A stretch of 32,903 nt of DNA, from contig NZ_JAKLLN010000034.1 of the NCBI RefSeq assembly GCF_023150065.1, forward strand, positions 1-32,903, in the 5' to 3' direction. This stretch comes from Zoogloea sp. GTDB lineage: Bacteria > Pseudomonadota > Gammaproteobacteria > Burkholderiales > Rhodocyclaceae. The position numbers were made by a program, and so were the translations under genes. Below are positions 1 to 7,929 of this stretch, piece after piece. The number at the start of each line of letters is the position of its first letter. Positions within the stretch are counted from its first letter, which is position 1. The notes under the pieces were generated by a model that saw only the letters and a list, made by a program, of their open reading frames with translations, was not told the origin of the DNA and searched no databases.

Positions 1-323
1 AAAGCTCCTTCCTTCCTGCTTCTTAGCCACAGCCACCCCGGCTACTTTCCATAATCGCTGGCTTTGCATAATCGGCCAAAACGGCCGTTTGCCCATCGGA
101 CGGTGTCAGGCAGCAATCTGGCGCAGACCTGCCGTTCAGCGTCTGATTACTTTGAACTGCAGCTTCTTCATCTGATGAATACGTGCTACCGACCCGATGC
201 GGACGTAGGTGTTTTGGAGATGCAGGCAGTCAGGAATGTTCTTGGTAGCCGACATTGCGCGGCTTTATGCGTGAGGTCCGGTTGTCCGAGAGGCTAGCTG
301 CCACTTCGATATACATGACGGCG
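1..323. other. gene-free left edge
   Basis: No coding sequence I can support. A 77-codon open frame at 64-297 has no recognisable domain, no convincing ribosome-binding site and an unremarkable composition. The stretch contains short phrases such as AGCGTCTGATT (near 138) that recur in similar form in the spacer at 1604-1831, so it may hold decayed copies of an intergenic repeat family. Confidence 0.4.
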
Positions 324-1544
324 CTACCAGTCCATGTTCGCCGCATTGTCAAACGCATGAGTCAGGTAATTAACGAATTCAGTCATGTCCCGTTCTGACT
401 GCATGGCTCGCGCGTAGGTGCCATCCAACACGTGCGTAAGGATCGACGGTAGTTCGCTGAAAATGTAAATCTTGGCCGGGGCGCGAGGGCCAGACCATAG
501 GTGTTCGATGAATGTCTCGATGTCTGCGATGGCAACATCCTCGTCAAAGGCCGGTTTCCCGGTAAGGGCGTACCGATGTCGTTGGTTCTGGGTAAGTAGC
601 ACCGGTACAGCCCCGGCGCCTGAATGAAAGCAGAACGCTTCGCCTCGCTTGCCAAAGGCTCCATGTGCCATGAAATTCCGAATCTGCGCGCGCAAGTCAA
701 GGAGCCTGTCATAGTGGCTCTTAGTGTCCGGGTGGGGCAAATCCAGGGCCGCTTTGAACTTCGCTTTCCAGTCGGCCGCAGCAAGCGTAGCAACTTCATC
801 ACCTGTATGCAGCCGACTTTGGAGAATTGCGAGATGGATAAACGAATGCTCTGTCCACCCAAAGAATGCTTCAATTGCCGCTTGAGCCTGCCACTTGGCT
901 TCGCGCCGAAGTAAGTATGCGGGGCTACTGCCAGACGTTACCTCTGTACCATTGGGAAGCGTTGTCTTAATGATGCGCCGCTCATCTTTGCATCGCTCCG
1001 CTTCTTCAATCAAGGAGCGAAACTTGTCACGGAAGAAGACGTATCGATCAAACAAGCTGTCGCTGGTATTGATGATGTTGAGGTGGGAGGTTAAAGCGGC
1101 TTGTTCAGCCCGCCATTCGAAGTAAGGTTCCGCAATAGACACCGCCTTTTTGATGGCCGTGGAAATCTCACGTGCATCCGACTCTGCTTGGTCAGAGGGC
1201 GTCCCGCTCCTCGTCGCCGCAGGATCGTGATTCGGCGCAAAGACTCCTACCCCAAATTTTCGATGTTCAATGGAGTAGAGGCGGTCTTGGTAGCGGACCG
1301 GAACAACCCACGCGACCTTTTCCCACTGTCCTAGGTCTTCGTAGCCAAGAAGATCGACCAACAGGAAGTACACCAAGTAATACTCAGGTAGGCTGCTACC
1401 TCCGTTAGTGCGTGCCGAAAGAATCAGCGCTTTACCCTCGGCACTAGAACGAGGTGGCCCGGCCGGTTGAACTTCCTTTAGTGCGTTAAGTGCCTTCGTG
1501 CGAATGCGTTCAAGCTCGGAGGGAAGCGAAACAACAGTTGCCAT
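324..1544 (-). CDS. hypothetical protein with HEPN-like R-x4-H motif
   Basis: I do not recognise the full-length family. From the ATG at 1544 the protein has about 406 residues. An upstream extension to a TTG at 1631 is possible, but the sequence after 1544 looks like the true N-terminus. The N-terminal part is mixed alpha/beta; the C-terminal half is helical and contains RNFMAH (Arg289, His294 from this start), which fits the R-x4-6-H (often RNxxxH) signature of HEPN ribonuclease domains. HEPN domains act as RNases or RNA-binding modules in toxin-antitoxin, abortive infection and CRISPR systems. It is the last gene of a leftward cluster after a caspase/CHAT-like gene and another R-x4-H protein, about 290 bp downstream of its neighbour. 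The function as an RNase effector is inference; the ribosome-binding site is weak. Confidence 0.6.
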   Translation of the reverse strand: MATVVSLPSELERIRTKALNALKEVQPAGPPRSSAEGKALILSARTNGGSSLPEYYLVYFLLVDLLGYEDLGQWEKVAWVVPVRYQDRLYSIEHRKFGVGVFAPNHDPAATRSGTPSDQAESDAREISTAIKKAVSIAEPYFEWRAEQAALTSHLNIINTSDSLFDRYVFFRDKFRSLIEEAERCKDERRIIKTTLPNGTEVTSGSSPAYLLRREAKWQAQAAIEAFFGWTEHSFIHLAILQSRLHTGDEVATLAAADWKAKFKAALDLPHPDTKSHYDRLLDLRAQIRNFMAHGAFGKRGEAFCFHSGAGAVPVLLTQNQRHRYALTGKPAFDEDVAIADIETFIEHLWSGPRAPAKIYIFSELPSILTHVLDGTYARAMQSERDMTEFVNYLTHAFDNAANMDW

Positions 1545-1831
1545 GATTTTGGTGACGGGTGTAAGGGAGCGTACTGAAATGATTTTGATGACTAACGTAT
1601 ATGTGAGCGATCTGTGATGATTCGGACGCAATACATTGGGCGGGAATGTCCGCTATCGGGACAAATCGTCAGTTACCGCTTCTGGCCGAGCGCTGCCTGT
1701 GGCGCCATCTGGCCGGCTACAGCCCGTCGGGCCGGCAAGTTCCGACCCAAAGCTGAAATTGCCAGTTTGCAGAAGCAGACGTTCGTAAGCGTCTGAATTT
1801 AGCGACTATCGAAGGTGGCTCGCAGGTATTG
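1545..1831. other. spacer with degenerate intergenic repeat
   Basis: Spacer between the two HEPN-like genes. It contains GTCCGCTATCGGGAC (about 1648) followed by CCGCTTCTGGCCGA, resembling the spacer near 3580 (CCGCTCCTGGCCGA). No ORF with a recognisable domain. It separates the last gene from the two upstream overlapping genes, so the last gene may have its own promoter. Confidence 0.35.
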
Positions 1832-2650
1832 TTAGGTCTCGGATCGCTGTATTTTCAATAAGGCATTAGGATCGTCCTTGAGATGGAGGGGGACGATGAT
1901 CCTGTCTATCTCAAGAAGGATTCCATCAGCGAACCCTCGGCAAACCTCATCGAATAAGTGCCATGCCAAGTCGGAGAAGTATCGAACTTGGGTGGCTAAC
2001 CACGCTGCTGCATCCTTTTGCGACTGCTTCCGCGCTGCGCTTAGCTCTGAATGTTCCAGAACATCGACCATTGTGTCGAGGAGGGTCAACTTCGCCAACT
2101 CAGGATCCGCCCGTCGATGACGGCGCTCGTGGACATGCGCACCGCGATCCTTAATCAGAGGAGCTAGCTGTTCCTGTACGAACTCTGCAAGAGAATCGCC
2201 TACTTCAGTGACAAATTCTGTGAAGTCAGCGTCTTTCTTGTAGCGGCGCTGGATGAATTTGATGAGATCAAGCAGCCTGCACTGAAAGATATATACCTCA
2301 TTTAAATAGCTTTCCATCCAGAAAGTCACAGTAGCTGTATGTCGTTCCGGTTCTATGGAGTCTACGGATTTGGATGCAAGGTCTCGAATCAGATCAAGAG
2401 CCTGACCTGACTGAATGCACTCGTGAAACAGGTTCCAGAAGTCGCGCAGAAAGCCAAATTCACGAGAAGTACCGACTTGGGAAAGTTCTGTGTCCCAAGG
2501 AGACTCGATCACCTGCATACTTCGCCTCTTGGCCAGTTCCCGATGAGCCTCATCGTTCTGCCAGCGCATGATTGCTGGTGTTCCAAGGGCAACCATATAT
2601 CGCTTGACGTAGTTTGGGCGGTCCCTTTCGAGGGAATTGTTAAGGCTCAA
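1832..2650 (-). CDS. hypothetical helical protein, possible HEPN-like
   Basis: The 272-residue frame begins at a TTG (2650) that overlaps the end of the upstream caspase-like gene by 11 bp, implying translational coupling. An internal ATG at 2596 (MVALGTPAIM) is the alternative start. The protein is predicted to be almost entirely alpha-helical and rich in charged residues. Around residues 165-180 it has KDRGAHVHERRH, which contains Arg169-x4-His174 and resembles the catalytic edge of some HEPN families. I do not recognise a named family and see no membrane segment or signal peptide. From its context it is probably a partner or effector of the caspase-like protein. HEPN membership is tentative and needs profile-profile comparison. 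Confidence 0.55.
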   Translation of the reverse strand: MSLNNSLERDRPNYVKRYMVALGTPAIMRWQNDEAHRELAKRRSMQVIESPWDTELSQVGTSREFGFLRDFWNLFHECIQSGQALDLIRDLASKSVDSIEPERHTATVTFWMESYLNEVYIFQCRLLDLIKFIQRRYKKDADFTEFVTEVGDSLAEFVQEQLAPLIKDRGAHVHERRHRRADPELAKLTLLDTMVDVLEHSELSAARKQSQKDAAAWLATQVRYFSDLAWHLFDEVCRGFADGILLEIDRIIVPLHLKDDPNALLKIQRSET

Positions 2651-3329
2651 TTACTTCACCCGGCAGCACTGCTGCTTTTGCTTTCAAGGTATCGAGGTTT
2701 TCACGCTTTGCTGAGAACAGCTGCTCAACAACAGCTGCTCCTTGGCCGGTATCGCGAAAATAATGAGCCAGAGGCATCTCGAAAATAGTGGCAAGTTGGG
2801 TGAGAACTTGACTAAGCCTCTGCTTCTTCATCATAGAAGAATCCCAAGCATGCATCATGTAGTAGAAAGCGGACCAGAACGACACCGACTGGTGGAAATA
2901 CACTTTCTTCGTCGGGGCCGTAATTGAGTACATACCACCGTTTGTTGAAAATATTTCTTTTGCAAAATGCATATTTCCAAGATTGCACCCAGAAACAAAA
3001 AGCCTTCTGTTGTGAAGTTTCTTGTCGAATATTCCGGCGAAGTCCTTATAGCTTGAATGGCCGAAAGTGTATTGAACGAGATCCTCGCCGCCGTGACAGG
3101 AAAGGTGTAAATAACGGTAGCCAGATTCCCTAAAAATCTTGGCAAACTCGATCAACTCTCGCTGAGTACGAAAGTAGTAGTACAAGGGCTTCTTGCCATG
3201 CAGTTTCAATACGTCGTGCAGAATTTTTCCGTCGAGGCGTGATTCTTTTTCGTCCTCGTGCTCCAGGGACTCAAGGATGAACGTTTCCGGCTTGGTGAAA
3301 TTTGCAGGTAGAATTTTTGCCTCTGCCAC
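2640..3329 (-). CDS. caspase/CHAT-like cysteine peptidase homologue
   Basis: 229 residues from a GTG start at 3329, preceded at good distance by AGGGGG. The sequence LHLSCHGG places a histidine (His79) at the end of a hydrophobic beta strand, and RLFVSGCNLGN places a cysteine (Cys115) at the end of the next strand. This His-then-Cys arrangement is the dyad layout of caspase-fold (clan CD) peptidases of the CHAT/metacaspase type. The protein is compact, essentially one peptidase domain, with no obvious sensor domain, TPR or transmembrane segment. It is the first gene of a leftward cluster and overlaps the next gene by 11 bp. CHAT and caspase-like proteases are effectors in several anti-phage systems (for example gRAMP/Craspase-TPR-CHAT and Avs-type systems). 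A protease cleaving or activating the HEPN-like partners is inference. Confidence 0.6.
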   Translation of the reverse strand: MAEAKILPANFTKPETFILESLEHEDEKESRLDGKILHDVLKLHGKKPLYYYFRTQRELIEFAKIFRESGYRYLHLSCHGGEDLVQYTFGHSSYKDFAGIFDKKLHNRRLFVSGCNLGNMHFAKEIFSTNGGMYSITAPTKKVYFHQSVSFWSAFYYMMHAWDSSMMKKQRLSQVLTQLATIFEMPLAHYFRDTGQGAAVVEQLFSAKRENLDTLKAKAAVLPGEVIEP

Positions 3330-3902
3330 GATGGAACCCCCTGTGCCTTAACGTAGTGGACTGTGTTATTGCCATATGAACAGGCCAGATGCCGGCTATC
3401 CTGTTACGAGGTAGCGGCCTGAATGCCTAACCAACTCGGATTCCTGACGATATTCACAAGGATGGATAAATGTCGTACACGGCACAGTTCAATAGCTCAC
3501 ACATCGTGCCAGCCGCTCTTTCGATTGTCATTTTCATAGTCTTTTGCTAACGGCTGCTTTGAGCTAATTTCCCCTACGTCCGCTCCTGGCCGATAGTACC
3601 CCGTCAGCATCTCTTCCGGTAGCGGTCCTTCGCTGTGAGTTCAAGAATCTGACTCCGATCAACAGCAAGGAGCCAGCCTCGTCGAGCGGAGGTTTTTCAA
3701 CAAGGTCCGCCCGCTTCCAGACACTATTCGCACCTACGCTGTCGAATAACTGCACCTGAGCGTGAATGTACGGGAAGCTGATGGCCGAAGGCCGGGAAAG
3801 CTGCCATTGAGCCTTGAAGTCGGCTGGGCGACAGCTGATTGCCTCACCGCGGCCACTCCTTCCGCGGACCCTGAGCGTCAGCTCCGGCCGAACTCCAGCC
3901 CC
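3330..3902. other. gene-free spacer, 573 bp
   Basis: Separates the caspase-like cluster from the RES toxin operon. It holds a 63-codon open frame on the minus strand (3564-3755) with no recognisable domain, and stretches near 3580 and 3790-3900 (CCGCTCCTGGCCGATAG, GCCGAAGGCCGGGAAAGC) typical of degenerate intergenic repeats. It presumably contains the promoter of the leftward caspase-like cluster just beyond 3330, but I cannot pick a convincing -35/-10 pair. Confidence 0.35.
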
Positions 3903-4364
3903 TCACCTTCCCCCTGAAAACAATCTCCTATCCCACACCACACGCTCCGCCTGCGACAGCGTGATCCGTGACGCCCCCGGATGTGCAGGATTGACCAGCG
4001 CAGTCCATTCCAGCCTGGCCACCACCGAAGGCACGAGCAGAATGGCACTGCGGGTCTCGGTCAGCCACTGGTCACCAAAGCGCCTTGCGGCTGCGGTGCT
4101 TTCGGCGTCCCATCCCGGCGGGAGTGATGCGGCGTCGTGGCGCTCGACCGATACGTCGTCCGGCACGTTTGCGATCACGTAGCCGTGTGTGGTTGGCACC
4201 CGGCCGATGCTGGCATGGGCCAGGATTTCGAGCATCGCGCCCGCGTAGCTCTGGGATGCGTAGATGAGCGGTCGTCCGGGGCTGTTCCATCGGCCACCGA
4301 CCAAGGCGGCGCCCGTGCCATCCCACAGCGGGTGGCGTTCGTCCCCTATCCGGTACAGCTGCAT
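3903..4364 (-). CDS. RES-domain toxin
   Basis: 153 residues from the ATG at 4364. This start is chosen because the antitoxin stop and toxin start share one base (TGATG on the coding strand), a classic coupling; a frame extension upstream would overlap the antitoxin further. The RES fold signature is visible: the N-terminal MQLYRIG, then GGRWNSPG with the Arg, IYASQSYAGAMLEIL with Tyr and Glu, LLVPSVVARLEW with Ser, and a C-terminal NPAHPGA. RES toxins bind NAD+ and either degrade it (MbcT type) or ADP-ribosylate phosphoribosyl pyrophosphate synthetase (ParT type), causing growth arrest. It is the downstream gene of a two-gene operon with its antitoxin, as usual for the family. All characteristic residues appear present, so I expect an active toxin. 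Confidence 0.9.
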   Translation of the reverse strand: MQLYRIGDERHPLWDGTGAALVGGRWNSPGRPLIYASQSYAGAMLEILAHASIGRVPTTHGYVIANVPDDVSVERHDAASLPPGWDAESTAAARRFGDQWLTETRSAILLVPSVVARLEWTALVNPAHPGASRITLSQAERVVWDRRLFSGGR

Positions 4365-4792
4365 CAGGCGGCGATGCCGTGGAAGAGCCGCCACAGCAGT
4401 TCTTCCACGCGGCGTGCGCCAAGTTCGGTGAGGGACACATCCAGCGGGCTGCGCCCCTGGAGCATCGCGTGGGGTGTGGTCAGGAAGGCCCGCGCGTCGT
4501 CGTCGGAGTTCCAGACGTAAGCGGCGGTGGCGAAGATACGGGCAAGGCGCTCGGCCCGTTCGGACTCTTCCGCAGTAAGGCTTTCCCGCCGCCGCTTGTA
4601 GGTAGCTTCCGGAATGATGCGGTACAGCAACTGGCGGCGATCTTCGGCACTCACGCAGATGCGGTCGATGCTGGCTTTGAGGGCACCTTTGGGGAGCCCC
4701 TTCGAAACCATCTCGTCAAGCTCGGCGAAGGAATGGGGAACGGCCGCCAGTGCCATGACTGCGGCGATCTTTTCCGGACTGACAAGCACCAT
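4364..4792 (-). CDS. Xre/MbcA/ParS-type antitoxin
   Basis: 142 residues. The N-terminal half is the Xre-like helix-turn-helix region of type II RES antitoxins (KGLPKGALKASIDRI, then YRIIPEATYKRRR). The C-terminal half is the MbcA/ParS/Xre toxin-binding domain (formerly DUF2384): ERLARIFATAAYVWNSDDDARAFLTTPH, the LQGRSPLDVSLTELGARRVEELL motif and a short C-terminal tail that would insert into the RES active site. It neutralises the downstream RES toxin and probably represses the operon. An inverted repeat just upstream of the gene is the obvious operator candidate. Length and gene order are normal for the family. Confidence 0.9.
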   Translation of the reverse strand: MVLVSPEKIAAVMALAAVPHSFAELDEMVSKGLPKGALKASIDRICVSAEDRRQLLYRIIPEATYKRRRESLTAEESERAERLARIFATAAYVWNSDDDARAFLTTPHAMLQGRSPLDVSLTELGARRVEELLWRLFHGIAA

Positions 4793-4814
4793 GGCGGCAA
4801 GCTCACAAGGATCA

Positions 4815-4838
4815 TTTGATCCCTGATTTTAGATCAAA
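4815..4838. promoter_or_regulatory. inverted repeat, candidate antitoxin operator
   Basis: TTTGATC (4815-4821) and GATCAAA (4832-4838) form a perfect 7-bp inverted repeat with a 10-nt AT-rich spacer, 23 bp upstream of the antitoxin start. The position fits autoregulation by the Xre-type antitoxin; binding is inferred. Confidence 0.55.
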
Positions 4839-5027
4839 CAACCCAAAAGACCAAAAACCAGGCTACGCAGGGCAATCGCACCTTCACGTCATGAGCCCGA
4901 GCAGCTCAGCCCGGAACGTATCGGAAGTGGCTGGCAACCCGCGCATCCTTGAGCTGTGTAATGAACTAGAAGCGCTGGGAACGGACCCTCACGCGCCCAA
5001 TACCAAGGGTACAGGCCGGCTTGCCCT

Positions 5028-5795
5028 TCACTGCACCAGGAAGCGAACAGCCAGGCTTATGCCGCTTGCAATCAGGAGGCCGTTGAGGAGCAGAAACAAC
5101 TGCTCCCTGCTCATCCGCAGATCGATGCGATGCCCCACGAAGACACCGATACACATTGCCGGTACAAACGCGATGGCGGTAACGACGACCTGAGCGTCGA
5201 GAAGCCCGAGCCACGCGCACAGGGCGATGCGCCATAGGGTTGATAGTGCGATGAGAACCGCTTGCGTTGCCCTGAAGGCAACACGGCTTTCCAGGCTGCG
5301 CTCCAGGTAGGACGCATAGACAAAGCCACCGCTCCCGAACAGGCCACCGAGCACCCCGCCGAAGAGGCCAAAGGCAAACGCGCGCTTTGGGGCTCCACCC
5401 GGCTGCGTCCTTTTCCTTAAAAGCCCCCTTGCGCCTTGCAACGCGATGAAGAGCCCGAGCGCCGTGGCCATCAACACTGGCGGAATGCGCGATAGCACCA
5501 GCACGCCGGCCAATTGCCCAAGCAGCATGCCAGGGAAGATCTTAAAAAATTCGGCCCACGCGACATCCTTGCGGGTACGCCAGCCGCGCGCGGACGATCC
5601 GGCGAAATCCAGCAATGCGAGCATTGGCACCACCTTGCCAACCGGCATCACCAGGGCCAGAGGAGGACTCGCCATCAGGGCAGTGCCGAAGCCGACCAGA
5701 GTGAAAACCGCAAAAGCTGCGATGACGGCTCCAATTGCCAGGGCAAAGTGAACGGGGTTGTCCGCAAGATGCAGAAGCGCAAAGTACTCGGCCAT
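5028..5795 (-). CDS. TauE/SafE family permease
   Basis: 255 residues, strongly hydrophobic with about eight predicted membrane segments in two similar halves. The first half includes AFAVFTLVGFGTALMASPPLALVMP and the second GLFGGVLGGLFGSGGFVYASYL, which are the paired glycine-rich motifs of the TauE/SafE (DUF81) family. Members export or import organosulfur compounds, sulfite, sulfoacetate or organic anions across the inner membrane; the substrate here cannot be read from sequence. It is divergent from the adjacent LysR regulator with a 93-bp shared promoter region, so that regulator likely controls it. No link to the N-heterocycle cluster is evident. Confidence 0.85.
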   Translation of the reverse strand: MAEYFALLHLADNPVHFALAIGAVIAAFAVFTLVGFGTALMASPPLALVMPVGKVVPMLALLDFAGSSARGWRTRKDVAWAEFFKIFPGMLLGQLAGVLVLSRIPPVLMATALGLFIALQGARGLLRKRTQPGGAPKRAFAFGLFGGVLGGLFGSGGFVYASYLERSLESRVAFRATQAVLIALSTLWRIALCAWLGLLDAQVVVTAIAFVPAMCIGVFVGHRIDLRMSREQLFLLLNGLLIASGISLAVRFLVQ

Positions 5796-5814
5796 CGCAG
5801 GTATTCCAGAGAAA

Positions 5815-5871
5815 GATGGATTTCATTCTCGAAGCCGATGCGATATAAGACAAATAGCAAATTAATCCATC
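5815..5871. promoter_or_regulatory. shared TauE/LysR promoter region with paired half-sites
   Basis: GATGGATT (5815-5822) and AATCCATC (5864-5871) are a perfect 8-bp inverted pair separated by 41 nt in the divergent promoter region. A TATAAG hexamer (5844-5849) lies between them. Half-sites on one face of the helix about 49 bp apart suit a tetrameric LysR regulator, but binding is inference. Confidence 0.35.
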
Positions 5872-5888
5872 AACCATGCCAAAAAAGC

Positions 5889-6776
5889 ATGCCTAGCCTG
5901 AAACAGATCCGCTACTTCCTCACCGTCGCCGACCTGGGTGGATTTACCCCCGCCGCTACCGCCCTGTTCATCGCCCAGCCAGCCCTGAGCCGTCAGATTG
6001 CCCAGCTGGAACAGGAGCTGGGGTTCTCCCTTTTCGACAGAGAGGCCAGGGGGGTAAGGCTCACCGCCGCGGGCGCCGTGTATCGTGACCGGGTGCTGGC
6101 GGTAGACAAGCTACTCGGCGCTGCCGCAGAAGAAGGCGGGCAACTGGCCCGGGGTGAAGCCGGCGTCCTGCGCCTGCTTCACTCCAGCTCCATTCCGGCG
6201 AGCAGCCTGATGCAGCCGATCTCGCGCTTTCTCGACGAGAGCCCGAAGGCCCGTATCGAGCTTGACCGTGTTGGCTCGGAAGTTCAGGTGAGTGAGGTGG
6301 CGAACGGCAAAGCCGACATCGGCATCCTCCGCCTTCCCGTGCTGCGGCGAGACCCCGGTGTGGTATTCGTCGAGTTGGCAACCGAGCCGCTATGGGTTGC
6401 CCTGCCAAAGGCCCATCATCTCGCCAGCCGCGAGAGTCTGTGTATCGCAGACCTGAAATCCGAGCCTTTCGTATCGGCCGTTCACCGGGAAAGAGGCGGC
6501 CTGGCACGCTTGGTCACCGACCTGTGCCTGCGTAACAACTTTGTTCCGGGTATCGCCAGGGTCACCTCACGCAAGACATCCATGCTCAATCTGGTGGCGG
6601 CCGGGTTCGGCATCGCGGTGGTGCCGCAAAGCATGGCAAGTGTCGTTGCAGAGGGCCTGACCTATCTACGATTGAGGGATGAGGAGGCAAGGGCGTCGAG
6701 CGCTTTGATCCTGCCACTTCGCCCAACATCGCTGGCCTCGCGTTTTGCAGACATCATGGTGAGGCGCGTTGCCTGA
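5889..6776 (+). CDS. LysR-family transcriptional regulator
   Basis: 295 residues from the ATG at 5889 (MPSLKQIRYFLTVADLGG). The open frame extends far upstream but through the divergent gene, and only this start gives the normal LysR N-terminus. The winged helix-turn-helix spans residues 3-62, with ALFIAQPALSRQIAQLEQELGFSLFDR as the recognition segment. The effector-binding domain follows, with the usual periplasmic-binding-protein-like layout and a late LVAAGFGIAVVPQSM motif. It is likely to regulate the divergent TauE/SafE permease and itself. The inducer is unknown. There is no strong Shine-Dalgarno sequence. Confidence 0.9.
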   Translation: MPSLKQIRYFLTVADLGGFTPAATALFIAQPALSRQIAQLEQELGFSLFDREARGVRLTAAGAVYRDRVLAVDKLLGAAAEEGGQLARGEAGVLRLLHSSSIPASSLMQPISRFLDESPKARIELDRVGSEVQVSEVANGKADIGILRLPVLRRDPGVVFVELATEPLWVALPKAHHLASRESLCIADLKSEPFVSAVHRERGGLARLVTDLCLRNNFVPGIARVTSRKTSMLNLVAAGFGIAVVPQSMASVVAEGLTYLRLRDEEARASSALILPLRPTSLASRFADIMVRRVA

Positions 6777-6794
6777 GGCCGAGCACACGGCCTC
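6775..6794. terminator. hairpin between convergent LysR and hemerythrin genes
   Basis: GAGGCCG (6775-6781) and CGGCCTC (6788-6794) form a 7-bp perfect stem with a 6-nt loop that overlaps the LysR stop codon. No T-run follows on either strand, so it is at best a weak or factor-assisted terminator for the two convergent genes. Confidence 0.35.
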
Positions 6795-6830
6795 GAAAGC
6801 GCCGGCAACAATGGGGGCTGCCGCCCTCCC

Positions 6831-7277
6831 CTACACCGTCTCCCTTCTCCGAAACACCAGCGGCCGCCCGTTGTGCGTCCGCTTCACCTGCCACGCGGCC
6901 AGCGCCGAGTCCATGTAGTCGGCGTGCCCGGGGAACCAGTCCACCAGCGCCTGGGCGTAGTCCCGGGCGACGTCGAAGCGGCCCAGGGCGACCACCTCGC
7001 GGACGTCGTAGGCCGAGCTGATGACTTTCTCGTGTTCGCCGATGTGGCATTCACCGCCGCCGGGGAAGTCGGGGGCGGCGAGCCATTCGTTCTCCTGCTT
7101 GAAGTGGGCTTCGGCGTGCTGGATGAAGGCTTCGAGGGCCTCGGGGATCTGGGCGTCGCTGGCGGTGAGCAGGGCGTGGACGCAGTCGACGAACTCGCGA
7201 TGGGTGTCGTCCATGGCGGCGTAGCCGAGCAGGTAGCGGTCGCTCCAGGTGAAGCTCTCGGCGATGGTGCTGGTCAT
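6831..7277 (-). CDS. bacteriohemerythrin
   Basis: 148 residues with AGGAGA upstream of the ATG. All seven di-iron ligands of hemerythrin are in place with canonical spacing: His26 (DDTHREF), His58 and Glu62 (AHFKQE), His78 and His82 (CHIGEHEKV), His118 and Asp123 (GHADYMD). Single-domain bacteriohemerythrins bind O2 reversibly and are thought to store, sense or deliver oxygen in the cytoplasm. It is the last gene of a leftward operon after a flavin reductase (28-bp gap), a FadL channel and a StyA-like monooxygenase. An oxygen-supply role for the monooxygenase is plausible but inferred. Its length is slightly above the typical 130-140 residues because of a C-terminal extension. Confidence 0.92.
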   Translation of the reverse strand: MTSTIAESFTWSDRYLLGYAAMDDTHREFVDCVHALLTASDAQIPEALEAFIQHAEAHFKQENEWLAAPDFPGGGECHIGEHEKVISSAYDVREVVALGRFDVARDYAQALVDWFPGHADYMDSALAAWQVKRTHNGRPLVFRRRETV

Positions 7278-7305
7278 TGCATGTCTCCTGTTTCAGTGCG
7301 AGGTG

Positions 7306-7839
7306 TCAGGCGCACCTTGCGTTGTTTTGGCTGTGCGCCTCGGCCGGGGCCTGGGGCGTACTGCCAACAGGATGATAGTTGCGGCGGAAGTACGTCAAGC
7401 CGGCCGCGCCATCGCCGGCACTCACGGCCTGCACTTCGCAGATCAGCAGGTCGTGGGAGCCGAGGGACTGCTGTTGCACGATGCGGCAGTCGAAGCTCAC
7501 CAGGGCGCCGTCCAAGGCCGGGCTGCCGGTTGCCAGCAGCTGGGCGGAAACCCGGGCGCGGCGCTCGGGCATGCTGATGTTGCGGTCGGAGAACAGCTGG
7601 GCGATGTGCTGCTGGTCGGCGGCCAGCACGTTCACGCACAGCACGCCGTTGCCGCTGAAAAGGGCGTGGGCGTAGGAGTTGCGGTTGATGCAGGTGAGCA
7701 GCGTGGGCGGCTGGTCGGTGACGCTGCACACGGCGGTGGCGGTGATGCCGGCGAAGCCCTGGGGGCCGTCGGTGGTGATGACATTGACGGCACCCGCCAG
7801 GCGGGCCATGCCGTCACGAAAGAGGTCGATGCTGACCAT
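7306..7839 (-). CDS. flavin reductase (StyB/HpaC-like)
   Basis: 177 residues from the ATG at 7839, chosen because AAGGAGC lies just upstream and the protein then begins MVSIDLFRDGMARLAG, as in the flavin-reductase-like FMN-binding split-barrel family; an upstream extension to 7890 has no such support. Characteristic segments are VITTDGPQGFAGITATAVCSVTDQPPTLL, the NRNSYAH loop and a C-terminal GLTYFRRNYHPV. Such enzymes use NAD(P)H to reduce FAD or FMN and pass free reduced flavin to a separate monooxygenase. The partner here is almost certainly the StyA-like protein at 9190-10419 in the same operon, although the FadL gene is inserted between them, unlike the adjacent styAB order. Confidence 0.88.
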   Translation of the reverse strand: MVSIDLFRDGMARLAGAVNVITTDGPQGFAGITATAVCSVTDQPPTLLTCINRNSYAHALFSGNGVLCVNVLAADQQHIAQLFSDRNISMPERRARVSAQLLATGSPALDGALVSFDCRIVQQQSLGSHDLLICEVQAVSAGDGAAGLTYFRRNYHPVGSTPQAPAEAHSQNNARCA

Positions 7840-7929
7840 GAAAGCTCCTTTTCCATCCAGTTCGGGGCCCGGGCTGCGGCAGGTGCGCAACCCGGGCCCT
7901 TCATGCCGGTACAGCCGGCGCGGCAGTGA

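Noticed and set aside
64-297. 77-codon open frame at the left edge
   Set aside because: No domain, no ribosome-binding site and no neighbour in an operon; not supported as a gene.
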